From Rhytidiadelphus loreus (Eukaryota; Streptophyta; Bryopsida; Hypnales; Hylocomiaceae), in the NCBI GenBank assembly GCA_947034895.1, contig OX344762.1, forward strand, positions 11,289,501 through 11,353,500: a stretch of 64,000 nt of DNA, in the 5' to 3' direction. Shown piece after piece: positions 33,901 to 46,187 of the stretch; within the stretch, counting starts at the first letter, position 1; each line of letters starts with the position of its first letter. The position numbers and the translations under genes were made by a program. Below the pieces are notes generated by a model. It was not told the DNA's origin, did no database searches, and worked only from the letters and a program-made list of their open reading frames with translations.

Positions 33901-36900
33901 TCCTGCACGGATTTTCTATGCTTCACAGACTGTACACTTTGCCAATTTACTTGGTCGAACAGGTGCAGTAAGGGACCATTATGCAAAGCTTACCCAGCTC
34001 AGGTTGGCATCAGTGCACGTCTGGGCTCAGGCAAAGCAGAAGGCTAGTGATGTCTTTGTGTCTAATGTGTGCAGTGCGAGTGCTATTTTCCAGCAGATTA
34101 TATGTGCTCATGGGAAATCTTTCCGTGAAGATGAATACAGGACGCTGGTAAGTATGTTCTCTGTGTTACACTCGGCTGTCGTAGCAAATATATCGGGGAT
34201 CGAAATTGAAATACTTGGGAGGCTTGCAACCGTACTTATGCAATCGCAGCATGCCGAGTTTTTGAAACTTGTTGAGCCTTTGGTACTCCCATGTATGAAG
34301 CTCTTATATTCCACTACTTGGAAAAACCTGAGTTTTAGCGAGTGCTTGATGAACCTGGGAAGAGTGTGGCTTTATTTGGGGGAGCTCAGACTACGTTTGT
34401 TGCTGCCATCAGACGGTTGCGACCCAGTTGCTAAATACAGTCATAAATATACCCTTCTCACAACTCAGTCTACGCGGCTGGATTTGGACATAAAGGTGCG
34501 GCAGGAGAGTGAATTTTTAGTTAGAGGTAGCAGATATTCACCCAAGACTCGGAATCTTCTACTGAAGCTGGAGGAAACGAAACAGGAATTGACGTCTCTG
34601 TCTTTGAAGTTGGTTCCAAGGCCTGATCCTCCACAGTTTTGGAATTTCTTGACTGAAGTTCTTCAGTTCATCAAGTCGTCAATTGACAAAGGAAGGCTGT
34701 CTGCTTTGGCATCCGATTTATTACTGGTTGGAGGCAAAGGTGCACGAACACTTCTCGAAGTTACTACATGGCAGGAAAATGCCAAGCAATTTATTAATCG
34801 GTTGGCTTTGGAGTTTCCAGCATACAGGGATGTCGTACAGCCTGTGCAACTGTCGGTCTACGAGCTGAAATTTGGATTATCTCTGCTACAAGCTGGCTGC
34901 GTGCAGGGGGAGCTTTTCGATAACAGTGATGTGGGTTCTGGAGAGAACAATTTCGTAGCGCTTCTGAGCTCCCTCATGCAGTTTCCAACTGCGAGAAGCG
35001 ACGTAGATCACAAGATTTCCGCATCTTGCACTGAGCTGGTGACGGATACCACAGAAGCAATCATCAGCAAGGTGGCCAAGTCTTTGTTGTCTGGCCCCGT
35101 GCACAAAGAGGTCCTGGATCTGGAGCTGAAAGTGATGGTCATGCGAGTTGCCATTCTGCGTTGTGGCATCGATATACAGCAGTCAGGAGTCAAGGCAAAG
35201 GATCTTGTGAAGGCTACAAACAACATATTTGCTTCCTTGGCCTCTCTGTGGTCTGAGATTCGAGAAAGACAAGTGGCGAGAGACAAGGAAGAGGAGGAGT
35301 TTATACGTTTCACTGCACGAACACACACTCTGGAAACTGAGGATGAAATAGAAGAAGCATCTTTCCGAGAGATGTTCGTAGACTTTAAAACTGAGTTCCC
35401 AGGTTACGATGACGATGATACTGGGATGCTGAGTGCTGAAATGGATGATAGAAGGGCAGAAGCAGCTTTGAAAGAGAAAGAGAAGGCTGCTGAGGATGCG
35501 AAACAAAGATCCGACAAGGCATGGTTGAAAATCCAGGAGCCTCTTATTCAGGATGTTGTGTCAGTGCACAGGCACATTTTTGGTCGGAAATCCACAATCG
35601 TGAATATTGAGCGAGGAGCTGAGGGTCCACTGGTGTCAGATAGGGAAAGAGAAAATGCCTTCTCACTTGCTTACCAGACTGGAGTACGCTTACTTGGAGC
35701 TGTTGGTCACAGAGTTTCTGCTCAGGTGGAGGATGCACTGATGGCATCTCATATGATGCAAGTTGGTATCGAGCATAAAAGAGTTGGAGATTTGCGTCAA
35801 TCCTGTGAGACTAGAATTACTAAGCACAATATCTATAAAGATCCCAATCCCCCGGAGATGGCTCTGATGTTGGAGCCTTTGAGACATTTTTTGGAGCGTG
35901 TCAGTGGTTTATTAGCTGAATGGCCAGATCACCCAATTTTGATGCAATTTTTGAGTATCGCTAAGGCCCTGGTGGGGATTTCTCTAGAAGCCCCGATCAT
36001 GAAGGCCCTTACTGGAATTGAGCTGTTGCTTTCCAAAGCCCAACTCTGGGAGGAGAATTCGGCCAAACATGTCTCGTTAGCACTAGAGATGAGTGAATTG
36101 ATGAAATTGGTAAGACGATGGCGCAAGTTGGAGCTCGAAAGCTGGCCTGCTTTGATAGAATGCACTCTAGAAAAGCACGAGCAGAGTGCTGAGAGATTGT
36201 GGTTTTTCCTTCACGGGTTACTTCACAGACAGCTGGGTGAGGATTTCCACAAGGAAATGGAAGCCACAATTTCCAGTTTAGAAGAGTTTATGCAAACCTC
36301 TCCCTTTGGAGAGTTCTCAAGACGACTTGACTTGTTAAGTTCTTTCCATGGGCAATTTCTGCTGGAAGAGGTTTATGATGACCCTCATTCTGGGGCATCG
36401 AGAACTGCCGTGCAGAAGCTTTGTAATATTCTGTATAATGTCCGAGAGTACTACTCACAGTTCCTCCCCGCCGTGGAAGAGGCTGTGACGGTCGGAAAGG
36501 CTCCCATTGAGAAGGAACTGAAGGGCTTTGTGAAGTTGACCAAGTGGGAAGATCGAGGTTATTATGCACTAGCTTTGTCAGCAGAGAAGACGCACCGGAA
36601 GCTTCACAAATTAATTCGTAAGTATGACGAGCTTTTGAAGAAACCTGCAATGGAGGTGTTATCAAAGCAATCCTTACGCATGGGTTCTCAAACACTTGCG
36701 ACGTTGACCAACCCATCGGAGCCTGCGCAAGCTGAGGAAGAGTCCACAGAAAAGTCTGTGGACATCGACAACAATCCTCTACTTGCGCCTGTACCTGTGC
36801 CTGTAGAAGAGCTCTCTGGAAGTAGAGGAAGTGCTGTCATTACTGAATGGAACAAGTTTTGTGGATTAAAGATTGCAGAGGTGACTTCGATGACCTCAGG

Positions 36901-39900
36901 AGGTGGTCTGGAGCTTCCAGAGTTTCAGCGGTTACCATCTCTGACATCAAGGATGGGTGACTTATTAGGAGTTGGAGTATTTGCACCTGATAATCGAAAC
37001 ATGCTGGAAGGCTGCGTTAGTACTTTGGAAGACCTTAGTACTGCTGTTATCCAACGATCAGCTGAGCTGAGGAAGGGAGAGAAGAGACTTGCAGTGAAGA
37101 AAAAGGCTCTTATTGATCTTCTTAGAGTACTGAGAGACATTGGATTGTCTCATCACAAGTCAGCGGTTCCCAAGGATGAGAGAAACGTCAATAATTGGTT
37201 TCAACAGCCAGTCTCTGATTCAGCAGAGATGTTGATGTCGTGGGCACATCTGGATGTCGAAGTTGTCGCGGGATTATCGAGTATTGTTTCTATTGACACT
37301 GTTTGCAGTGTTTGGACACGTGCCAAAGCTTACTATTTCCAGAATGTTGCACTTCTTCAACGGCTTGGACAGAAAGCTCTCGACTTCAACAAAGCCTTGA
37401 GTTTGCGTGAAGTTGAGATTTCTACTAAATATATGGAACATTTGTTGTTTTTGCAAAGAAAACAACGACATGCTGCTTTTGACTTTTCATCGAAGCTCAG
37501 CGCACTTGTCCATTTGACTAGTCTCTTTTCAGGTACTCTCTTTTCTCTTTCTCTCTTCTGCTGTTGCTTCTAAGATACTTGGTACTTTCGTTTGAGTCGT
37601 CACTAATATTTCCATCTTCCAGACTTTGCAGCTGTGAACAGTAAATTTCCTCGGCAGGGGAGAGTGAGGAAATCAATGTGGCTACAAAAGGGTCTCCTGG
37701 ACTCTCTCTGCCATGCAACTTCAGAATTGTCTCTCCTCTACAGAACATCAGAAGCATCACAGAGATCACCTGACGCTGACTGTACTGAAGTTGCGCTGCT
37801 TAGTAAAGCCGTTATACAAATATCAAGCAAACTGGAGGTTTGTAAGAATTCACTGGATCAGTTACTGGTTCCTCGAAGTGAGTCAGTAGGCTCTAGACCT
37901 TTGGAAGAGTCGTGGCCGTTGTTGATCACACCAGGCATGCAAGAAGTAGTTGTGAAGAATTTTAATGCCCTGAGAACTACGAATAGTCTTTTGCAAGAAG
38001 CATGTAAATCTGTGAGTGGAGATAAGGTACCAGGGTTGAGTTCCCTACAGCTTCTTTTCTCTCGAGCACTAGAGATGGCCAATGATTTTGAGGAAGAGTT
38101 TGCGAGTTCGGGTAGTTCGAATTCTCTCGAAGAGAAGACGTCTTTGGATATTGCGCCTTTCACAGAGCACTACCGTGAGATTGTTACTGAAATCCTCTTG
38201 GCGGTTCAGAACCTGCGAACAAGTACAGCGAACACTTCTGCTGCTCAAGAAGTACTTGGATCACTATTTGGAGAGTCTGAACTTGCAGGCACTGTGCAAG
38301 ATGTGGATCTCTCTATCACCAAAAAAATGGCGGCCTTACGTTTAGGAAAGATTTACGACGTATTGCTGAAGGCAATCCGCGCAGGTGAATGAAATACTAA
38401 TCTTCTTATGACTTGTACGGCTAGTTTGTTTTTGTGTCTTGTTGTTAGTTTGCTTCATGATTGCTGAGCTTGTTATTGTGCACATTATCTAATTGAGCTT
38501 CCTGTTCATTGTTTCCTTCTAGAGGAGAGCTTGAATTAGGAACATATTTATTTTTTGTGCAACACTACTGGAAATGACATCTCTAGAGAGTTTTTTGTTT
38601 CAGGTGCAGAGATGATAGATTCAGAACATTGCATTGGGGTCCGGACTGGTTCGGCCTTGGGGAAGCTTTTTGGTTGCATATATGCTCCGTTACAGATATT
38701 GGAGGCGGCTGGGACCCAGTTACTTGCAGACTACGTTGATCTTCAAAAGACCGTATCCAAACTTGGCTACATATTGTCCAACTTGTTTTGTTCTTTGTAC
38801 TCGGAAGGTTTTTGCCTCACTAAGGAGCAGGAGGGTGAAGCTGGTGGAACGAAGTTCGAGGATGCGGATGGGACTGGCATGGGAGAGGGTGAAGGACAAA
38901 AGGATGTCAGTGATCAAATCGAAGAAGAGGATCAGCTTCTCAACAGCACTGAAAAGAATGAGGACATTCCAAAGGATGACGATACAGGAAAGAAAAAAGA
39001 AAAGGGTATTGAGATGGAACAGGACTTCGATGCTGACATGCTTGACCTCAGTGACGATGAATCTGATGAAGAGAACGAGGCAGAGGAAGAGAAGGACGAC
39101 AAGTTGGAGTCACAAATGGGAGAGGAGGGTGAAAAGAGTGAAGTTGTAGATGAGCAACTGTGGAAAAGTGAGGATGATAAGAAGGAGCCGCAACAAGGGA
39201 AAGAGAAGCAAGAAAAAGATGCAGGGATGTCGGGTGCGGCGGAGGAAGATCTGGAGATGCGGGCTAAGGAAGAGAACAATGACGATTCTAAGGAAGACAA
39301 AGGAGGGGAAAAAGAAGGAAAGGAAAAGACTACAGATTCAACAGCCATTGAACAAGAGAACAATGCAGAGAATGGAAAGGATGACGATGAGGGGCTGAAG
39401 GAAGATGAGGCTTATGAGGATCCTACGGGAGCGAAGCCACGAGTAGAAGAAGAACTGGAGCTCCCTGACGATCTTAATTTGGATGGAGGTGCGGAAGAAG
39501 AGGGCCGGGAGGGTACAGAAGGAGAGGGAGAAGAGGAAGGTGGACAGGAAGCTGTCAAAGAAGATGATAGACTGAAAGAATCGGAGCCAATGGATGTTGA
39601 TGATGACGCGATCAAACTTGATGAAGATGAGGGTGGTGAGAATGAGGATGAAGCTGACCAGGAAGAAAACATCGCAGAAGATCAAACTGAAGCGGAACAT
39701 GACCAAGGAGAGCAAGAGACTGGGAAGACCGAAATCGAGGATGATGAGCGTGATTCAAGTAAGAAGGATCAAGAGGACATGCAGGTGGATGGTAATGAGT
39801 TGCAAGGTGAAGGTCCATCACACGAGGAGTCTGACAAGCCTGAGCTCCCTTTACCTGAAATGTCAGAAAACGCGGCTTCTGATTCCAGAGCCTCCGGAGG

Positions 39901-41611
39901 TGCTGAGGCTATTCCAGCAGGTGTCTCTGGCAGACAAGGGGACCCCATCAAAGTGGGTCAAGATGATGAAGATCAGAATATGGGGGATGCTGATGCTCAA
40001 GTTGATCAGTCCAAGTCTGAGCTACAGTCATCAGCTGCTGAGGATCTACTTGGGAACAAGAGGTCTGCAGATAAAAAGTCCATGCTGTCTGACGACAAGA
40101 CTAATAAGAATGACAGACCAGAAGCAAATGCTAACCGAAGCTTGGGCGATGCCTTGAAGAAGTGGAAGGAGATGGTCCAGATGCTGGATGATAGTTCTGC
40201 GCCTGAAGTAGATGTTATAGAGGATAATGAGAATTTAGAAGAAACTGCGGGTGCGGCTTTTGAGTATGTTCCGAAGGAGGAAGCAGGCAGTGCACAGGCG
40301 CTTGGAGCTGCTACGGATGACCAACTGACAAATACGCAGGGTTTGGAGCCTGAGGATGAGAAGGCGAATGATGATCCGGAGTCTGTGTTGCCCGGTATTG
40401 AAGAACTACAACTTGAGGACAACAAGGAAGGACAGGATGATATGGAAGGAGTGGAAACCACTCACCATCCTCTGAAGGAGGGAGTGGCCGCAGATTCGAA
40501 GAAGTCAATTACTGAAGACCGTGAAGATGACGATATTGCTGCCATCGGTCCTCCAGAAGAGGATTTCAGTTCTGAGACAGTCGAGAGAAGTAAGGAAAAT
40601 GAAAGTCTTATTTCACTTCGATTGCCACAAGCGTTGGAAGATGGAGGGTTGAGGAGATTTGAAGAAAAGCTCTTGACGGAAGAGGAGCTGAGAGAGATCA
40701 GGAAGGATCTAGAAGTGAAGATTCACGACGGGGATGGAAGCATGGAAAGTGCAAGAGTGGTGTGGCAGAAATTGGAACAGATGACAGTACGATTATCGCA
40801 AGAGTTAGCAGAGCAACTACGCCTGATTTTGGAACCCACATTAGCAGTGAAGCTTCAAGGTGACTATCGCTCTGGTAAACGCATCAACATGAAGAAAATT
40901 ATCCCTTATGTGGCAAGTCAGTTTCGGAAGGACAAGATATGGTTGCGGAGAACCAAGGCCAACAAGAGGCAGTACCAGATCGTGTTGGCCATTGATGATT
41001 CGCGCAGTATGTCAGAGAGTCATTGTGGTCATATGGCATTGGAGGCCCTCATCACCATCTGCAAAGCGATGTCCCAGCTTGAGATTGGCGAGATGGCGGT
41101 TGCAAGCTTCGGAGAGAAAGGGAATGTTCGTCTTCTTCATGATTTTGACCAGCCATTTTCAACGGAGTCTGGACTGAACATGGTCTCACAGTTTACATTC
41201 AAGCAAGACAACACTATTGAGGATGAGCCCATTGTGGATTTGTTACACTACCTGACCCGCATGCTAGACTTCAAAGCCAGACATTCAACTGCTCCTTCAG
41301 GAAGGAATGATCTTCAGCAGCTGGTGCTAGTGATTGCGGATGGCAGGTTTCATGAGAAGGAGAGTCTGAGAAGGCGCATAAGAGAGGCAATGGACAGGAA
41401 GCAGTTGCTAGCTTTCCTGGTGCTGGATAACCCACGGGAGTCTATCCTTGACATGCAGTCGGTCTCTTTCTCGAATGGAGCCCCATCCTTTACCAAGTAT
41501 CTAGACTCCTTTCCTTTCCCGTACTACATTCTTCTCCAGGATATTGAATCACTGCCTCGTACATTGGCGGATCTATTACGACAGTGGTTTGAGCTGACGC
41601 AGCGGTCCTAG
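21964..41611 (+). CDS. MDN1: Midasin, AAA+ ATPase for 60S ribosome assembly (12 coding exons, about 5,711 aa)
   Basis: Dynein-like giant ATPase that strips assembly factors from pre-60S particles in nucleolus and nucleoplasm. Exons, all in consistent phase: 21964-22370, 22703-23293, 23448-25781, 25979-27261, 27534-27775, 27939-28844, 29134-29858, 30136-30395, 30625-31004, 31295-37532, 37623-38384, 38604-41611. Six AAA modules show Walker A motifs: GPIGSGKSS (residue ~369), GETGTGKTS (~701), GPTSSGKTS (~1148), GETGCGKTM (~1446), GSPGVGKTS (~1862), GPPAAGKTS (~2181). Walker B is normal in five (for example WLLLDEVNLAP) and degenerate in the sixth (WVVLENANF). A long linker follows, then a Glu/Asp-rich tract (~4790-5390) and a C-terminal MIDAS domain with DxSxS (DDSRS, ~5507). 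Arabidopsis midasin is about 5,393 residues. The start matches the family N-terminal block GCFRPI...LDLAPYLL. The exon 9 acceptor (30624) and exon 12 acceptor (38603, alternative six bases on) are the least certain junctions. Confidence 0.95.
22605..22623 (+). promoter_or_regulatory. Telomere-like repeat in midasin intron 1
   Basis: AGGGTTTAGGGTTTAAGGG, preceded by degenerate AAGGTTTAAGGTTCAAGG, lies inside the first intron. This is the reverse complement of the telo-box found upstream. An early intron is a plausible place for a positive element, but function is inference. Confidence 0.5.
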
Positions 41612-41668
41612 TTCAACAATTATGACTGCGTCGAGGCTGTGATTTAGCTGGAAAGAGCAAGTATGAAG

Positions 41669-41788
41669 GTAAGATGACTCAATTGCTTTGGTTCTGCTAT
41701 TTCCCTTTTTGCCCCAGTGGTCATGTGGCCTGTCTCGTCTGCCAATACTTGACATCAGATTCTAATTTATTTCTAATATGCCTTGCAG
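41669..41788 (+). other. Probable 3' UTR intron of midasin
   Basis: A donor AAG/GTAAGA and an acceptor CCTTGCAG bound 120 T-rich bases starting 57 bases after the stop codon. There is no coding on either side. A short distance from stop to junction need not trigger nonsense-mediated decay. Confidence 0.45.
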
Positions 41789-42211
41789 ACGCTCTTCACA
41801 ATCGGGAGCAGGTTGAGAAGTGCATGCTCAAGGGAATCATCTCTAAAATGAGATGCTGTAACATACTTCAGTAGTTAGGATTTATTGTTTACCAAGCATG
41901 GTACTCATTCGGAACAGGTTTAGTTAAAATTTTGGAGTAATTCCTAAGTTGTACGATGACGCATCCCTCATTTTTATCAGTGGGTTGTCATCTGAGACCC
42001 ACATCAATTTTGTTTCTGTTTTCGCTAAAATGGAAATGCATCCTTTTTACTCTGATTGAGAGAACTGACATTTTGGAAATATTCCTCATCTTTGTTTCAT
42101 GTTGTACTTATTATTGGTAACAGATTGAAGCTACACTTCAATCTCTTTTGGCTTTTGCTTCTTAAGAGTCTTAAGAGTTGATAGTTCAAAAGTTCCACAT
42201 ACCATGATTGC

Positions 42212-43036
42212 TTAACCCCCAAAGGACCAGATCCCTTGCAATATGAAACACCATGTTTGAGCTAAATTTAGCCTTTGAAACTGTGTTCATATATCAATTT
42301 GATATTTTCAGGATGTGATATTATGAATTGTCTATCATTGTAAAAAATTTCAATTCATTTTGTGAAAAATGTTCATTGTTATCAATTCTGTAGCAAAAAG
42401 TGAAAATAAGTTAGTGAATATACCTAAAATGATCAATTGATTTGAATATTTTTCAAGAGGTACAAGTAGCAATGGAGATTGGTGTGAAAATTTATCAATT
42501 AATTCTTTTATATTTTACACTCAAAATATCTCTACCAAGGACCTTCACGTCAAAGCTAAATTTATTCTTTTATAAAATTGATATGTAGAATTTTGTTGTG
42601 AAACAATATATTTTCACTTGATGTTGATTTTCTTTACAATTTTTTTATTGAAAAATCAAATTATTGTGATTTTTTAAAGCTACAATATATCAATCATAAT
42701 GTATATTAGAATAATTTGAAATATTTACCAAAACTGAATTTTGGATACAGAGAAATAATTTTGTAGTTTAAATTTAAAATGATTAAAAAAGAAGAAAATA
42801 TGAATGAAATACACACAATATTGTACAGTTTGGATTTTAATATGTAGAGCTTGCAGTTGCAATAATTCTTTCAATTTTGGGATTTTTTCAAACTTTCAAA
42901 ATAGAATATTAACAAAACTTGTTAAGCTTCATTTTCTTATTTTAAACCAAAGGCCAAAAATTGTTATTTTGAAAGTTTCAGTTAAAGTTGACCAAGGCAC
43001 ATCCACATTTAGGATGCACAAACCTTTAAGGGTTAA
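42212..43036. mobile_element. Candidate TTAA-flanked MITE-like element (825 bp)
   Basis: TTAA at 42212 is followed by CCCCCAAAGG. TTAA at 43033 is preceded by CCTTTAAGGG, whose reverse complement is CCCTTAAAGG (8 of 10 identical). The interior is AT-rich and non-coding. TTAA is common in AT-rich DNA and the repeats are short, so this may be chance. Confidence 0.3.
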
Positions 43037-43799
43037 TTTCTCTTTTGGCATCATGGTAATTAAATAATTCTATAGGTCTTACACTTATAATTTAAAAAAT
43101 ATAATTTATAATTTACACTTATATATTACCGAGTATTATATTATATGACATACTTTGTTATTCGAAAAAGCCTTTAATTAGATGTTTTTTAATCCTCTAA
43201 AAGACTATTTCAGGGTTGTTCTTTATGGCACTCGCCATGGCAACAAAGGCAATTTATTAAATAATTCAAAACAATAATAATTTAAAAAATATTTAAAAAA
43301 TATATTATTTAATTGAAAAATAATATTTAAAAATTAATTAATATTATTTGACATGATAGTTTATTGATCACATCCAAAGAACTCATAGTCTTCCAGAAGC
43401 CTAAAAAAACATGTAATGATTGCCTAAGGTCCAAAATCAACCTTAATAGCAATTTCAATGTATAAGTTCAATGGTTTCACAATAACATAAATTTCTATCT
43501 CATGCATTGAAAACCATCACATCTAGATTGTTGCCTGGAAATTCAATATTAATTTGAAGATGTTAAAGACTAAACATAGACCTTTTAGCACTTGATTTTT
43601 TTTTTAATTTTTTTAATTTTTTTTATCTCAAATTCATCAAATTCATTATACCAAAATTTTAGTTTTTTTAAAAGCCAAGCATTAGTTTGGATGAATGAAA
43701 AGCTTTGTAGTAAAAAGAGCCTTAGATCCTCTTAAGATCATTTTGCTAAATATTGCAAAAGTTAGAGTTCTTTTTTAAAATTTCAATATCAAAGCAAGC

Positions 43800-44035
43800 A
43801 ACTAAAAATACATTTAAAAATTAATTAATTGATTTGATTTGATTGATGTATAGAATGATACCTATTCAAAACATTTGAACCATTTAACTCCAAATAATGA
43901 GAGTTACAAAGACTTCTAGTTTGTAAGCAAAGAAAGTAAAAAAAACATATAAAGTCACTTCTTGAACTCAATTTTTAAAACTTATAAGAAAATAAAAAAA
44001 TATAGAATGTATGTTGTTTACTAGAACACCACATG
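43800..44035 (+). repeat. Dispersed AT-rich repeat, copy A
   Basis: It shares an ordered series of blocks with 45135-45370 (inverted) and 61215-61460: a TAGAATGATACC or TAGCTACTC-like start, TCAAAA(C)ATTTGAACCATT, CAAATAATGAG, ACATATAAAGT, GAACTCAATT and a final ACTAGAACA/ACTAAAACA. Identity by eye is roughly 70-75 percent. It is non-coding and of unknown class. Confidence 0.55.
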
Positions 44036-44089
44036 TATAAGTTATTAGCAAATTAGTTTTTCTTTCATGAAGTGTCTTGGATAATTTTT

Positions 44090-45600
44090 TTAACCCCTAA
44101 AGTCCCAAAAGTACCCTTAGGGGACCATTGAAGGTTTGAGTAGGTATCTATGATCTCGATATTTGGAAAGATTTTTAGAAATTTTAATTCAAAATAGTAA
44201 ACCTAATTAGCTTTCTAGGAATATATTTTTTATTCCAATCAGTGCCTAGAATAAAAGTTATGCCACAATAAGCCTAAAGAAGCAAAGGTAGGCAAAAATA
44301 AATAAATGAACCTTAAAATAACTTTTTTGAATTTGTTTTTTATATATTATATTTTTGTATGTGTAGAAAGATTTGATTCATTCCATTTGGATAAGTAATA
44401 TGAAAATTATGAAACTTCTTGTTTTGTGGGCAATTGTAGAAACTTCTTGAAAAATAATGTATTGGATTTGTTTTTTAACCCAATTTAAACAATTTGTCAA
44501 AAAAAAATTTGGACATGGTTTAGTTTCCTTTATAGAATATTCTCCCCATTGAGGTTAGCATGTCTCAATTCCATCCTAGAGCTATCAATAACTTAGGTTT
44601 TCCTTCTATCTTGAATCTACTTCAACTTAACAATTAAAATAAATAAATAAATTATAGGAGATCTTTTTGAATTTTTTTTCTTGAACTCTCAATACAATCT
44701 ACTTGTATTCTTCACTTTAAACGCTTATCTTATGATTGATACTTTCAAAGAATCAGAGATTAATTTAAAAAATATATATATTCTCATACTATTTTTGTTC
44801 AAGATTTAAACAATCGATCTTCAAACATACTGACTATTTGAAATAAATAAATTGATTGCAAGCTCAATGTGCCTAAACTTCAGATTGTAGGGTTTTTTAG
44901 CCCTTTCAAAAAGTAAAGTTTTGGCTTTCAACATTTTTAGAACAAAACCCGTATATCCTATAATTTGAGCATTGTAGTCAGTATGTTTGAAACTGGGTTG
45001 AAAATACTTTAAAAATAATTTATACAAAAAACTTTTGTATTCATCTTTAAGAAAATTATAAAGTGAAAAGTAGTACTATGTGAAAGAAAAGTTGGACTCA
45101 CTAATAACTTACAAAAATTGTGAATTGTAAAAGCCAATGGTAAGTATGTTCTAGTAAACAAAAAAATCCTTCTTTTAATTTTATTTTGAAATTTTGAAAA
45201 TTGACTTCAAAAAACAACTTTATGTATTTTTCTAAACCTCATTGCTTCCAATTCTCCAAAATCAAACTCCTGATAACTTGCATTTCATTATTTGTAATTG
45301 AATGGTTCAAATGTTTTTGAGTAGGCATCAATTTATATTCTATACAATCAAATAAAATTAATTAATATTTTTTAGAATATGCTTTTTAGTGTCTAGTTTG
45401 ACATTTACTTGACATAAAAAAAAACCTTCATAACTTTTGTAGTATTCATCATAATGATATGAAACATAGCTTCACATGTAGATTATAATGATTAGCATCC
45501 ATCTTAAAACCTCATGCAAAAATTCCAAATTATGAAGTCAATCAGACTTTTCAAATTGTCAAAAAATTCAAAGTGGTTTCTTTAGTCAATTAAGGGTTAA
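44090..45600. mobile_element. Candidate TTAA-flanked element (1.5 kb)
   Basis: TTAA-CCCCTAAAG at 44090 faces TTAAGGG-TTAA at 45590-45600, giving inward ends CCCCTAA and CCCTTAA. There is no coding. The left end also forms a local hairpin (CCCCTAAAG with CTTAGGGG about 20 bases on). The similarity between the ends is short. Confidence 0.25.
45135..45370 (-). repeat. Dispersed AT-rich repeat, copy B (inverted)
   Basis: The reverse complement shows the same block order as copies A and C: ATAGAATATAAATTGATGCC, CAAAAACATTTGAACCATT, CAAATAATGA, ACATAAAGTTG and TTTACTAGAACAT. It lies about 1.1 kb from copy A in opposite orientation. Confidence 0.55.
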
Positions 45601-45968
45601 AAGCCGTACACTAGTTGTGTCACTTTATACCAATAGTCGACATTTTTTATTTTCAAAATGTATTCAACTAATAGAACATAGTTACAAATTGGTGCAACTA
45701 GTTAGATGGCACAAATAGAGTTTCTTACCTAATTAAAACAGGAACTCAGAACAATACTTGAAAGACATGTACAATAGTCACAATATGCTTGAAATTAGCA
45801 AAATGTACATATCTATATTTAGGAAATACTCACAAGGAGGATACAACTTGTATGCATTCCTAAACTAGTTAAAGACTAAGCGTATACCTATGAATGCCTC
45901 TATTAAAAGTTTCCAACTCTAAATACTTAACTTCTATGCTACAACTTAGCAAAAGGTACCCTTACATT

Positions 45969-46184
45969 CACCATAAGAAACCCATGTTTTAGTTGGCGTT
46001 ATGTAATTTTTTCAAACGGATTTTAGGTGATGTCGGGAAAAACAACTTGTGTTTTTCCTTGTCCAAGTTGACATCTAGATGTTATATTGGACGTGAAAAA
46101 ACACAAGTTGTTTTTCCCGATGTCACCTTAAATCTGTTTGAAAAAATTACAAAACGCCAACTAAAACGCGGGTTTCTTATAGTG
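45969..46184. mobile_element. CACTA-type MITE (216 bp) with 3-bp target duplication
   Basis: Near-perfect inverted arms of about 85 bases. The right end reads CACTATAAGAAACCCGCG inward and the left end CACCATAAGAAACCCATG. ATT flanks both sides (45966-45968 and 46185-46187). CACTA (En/Spm) elements typically begin CACTACAAGAAA and make 3-bp duplications. Arms continue through GTTTTAGTTGGCG and ACAACTTGTGTTTTT. The reading frame through it (45993-46271) is incidental. It can fold as one long hairpin. Confidence 0.85.
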
Positions 46185-46187
46185 ATT

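Larger units (their letters stand above)
41789..45968. other. AT-rich repeat DNA, no gene seen
   Basis: After the midasin 3' end the sequence is strongly AT-rich with no credible frame. It contains two candidate TTAA-bounded elements (42212-43036 and 44090-45600) and two inverted copies of an old dispersed repeat, listed separately. Confidence 0.6.

Noticed and set aside
38932..39672. Serine-rich minus-strand frames (38932-39363, 39412-39672)
   Set aside because: They are the complement of the Glu/Asp-rich midasin tract; GAA/GAG codons read backwards give Ser/Phe-rich frames.
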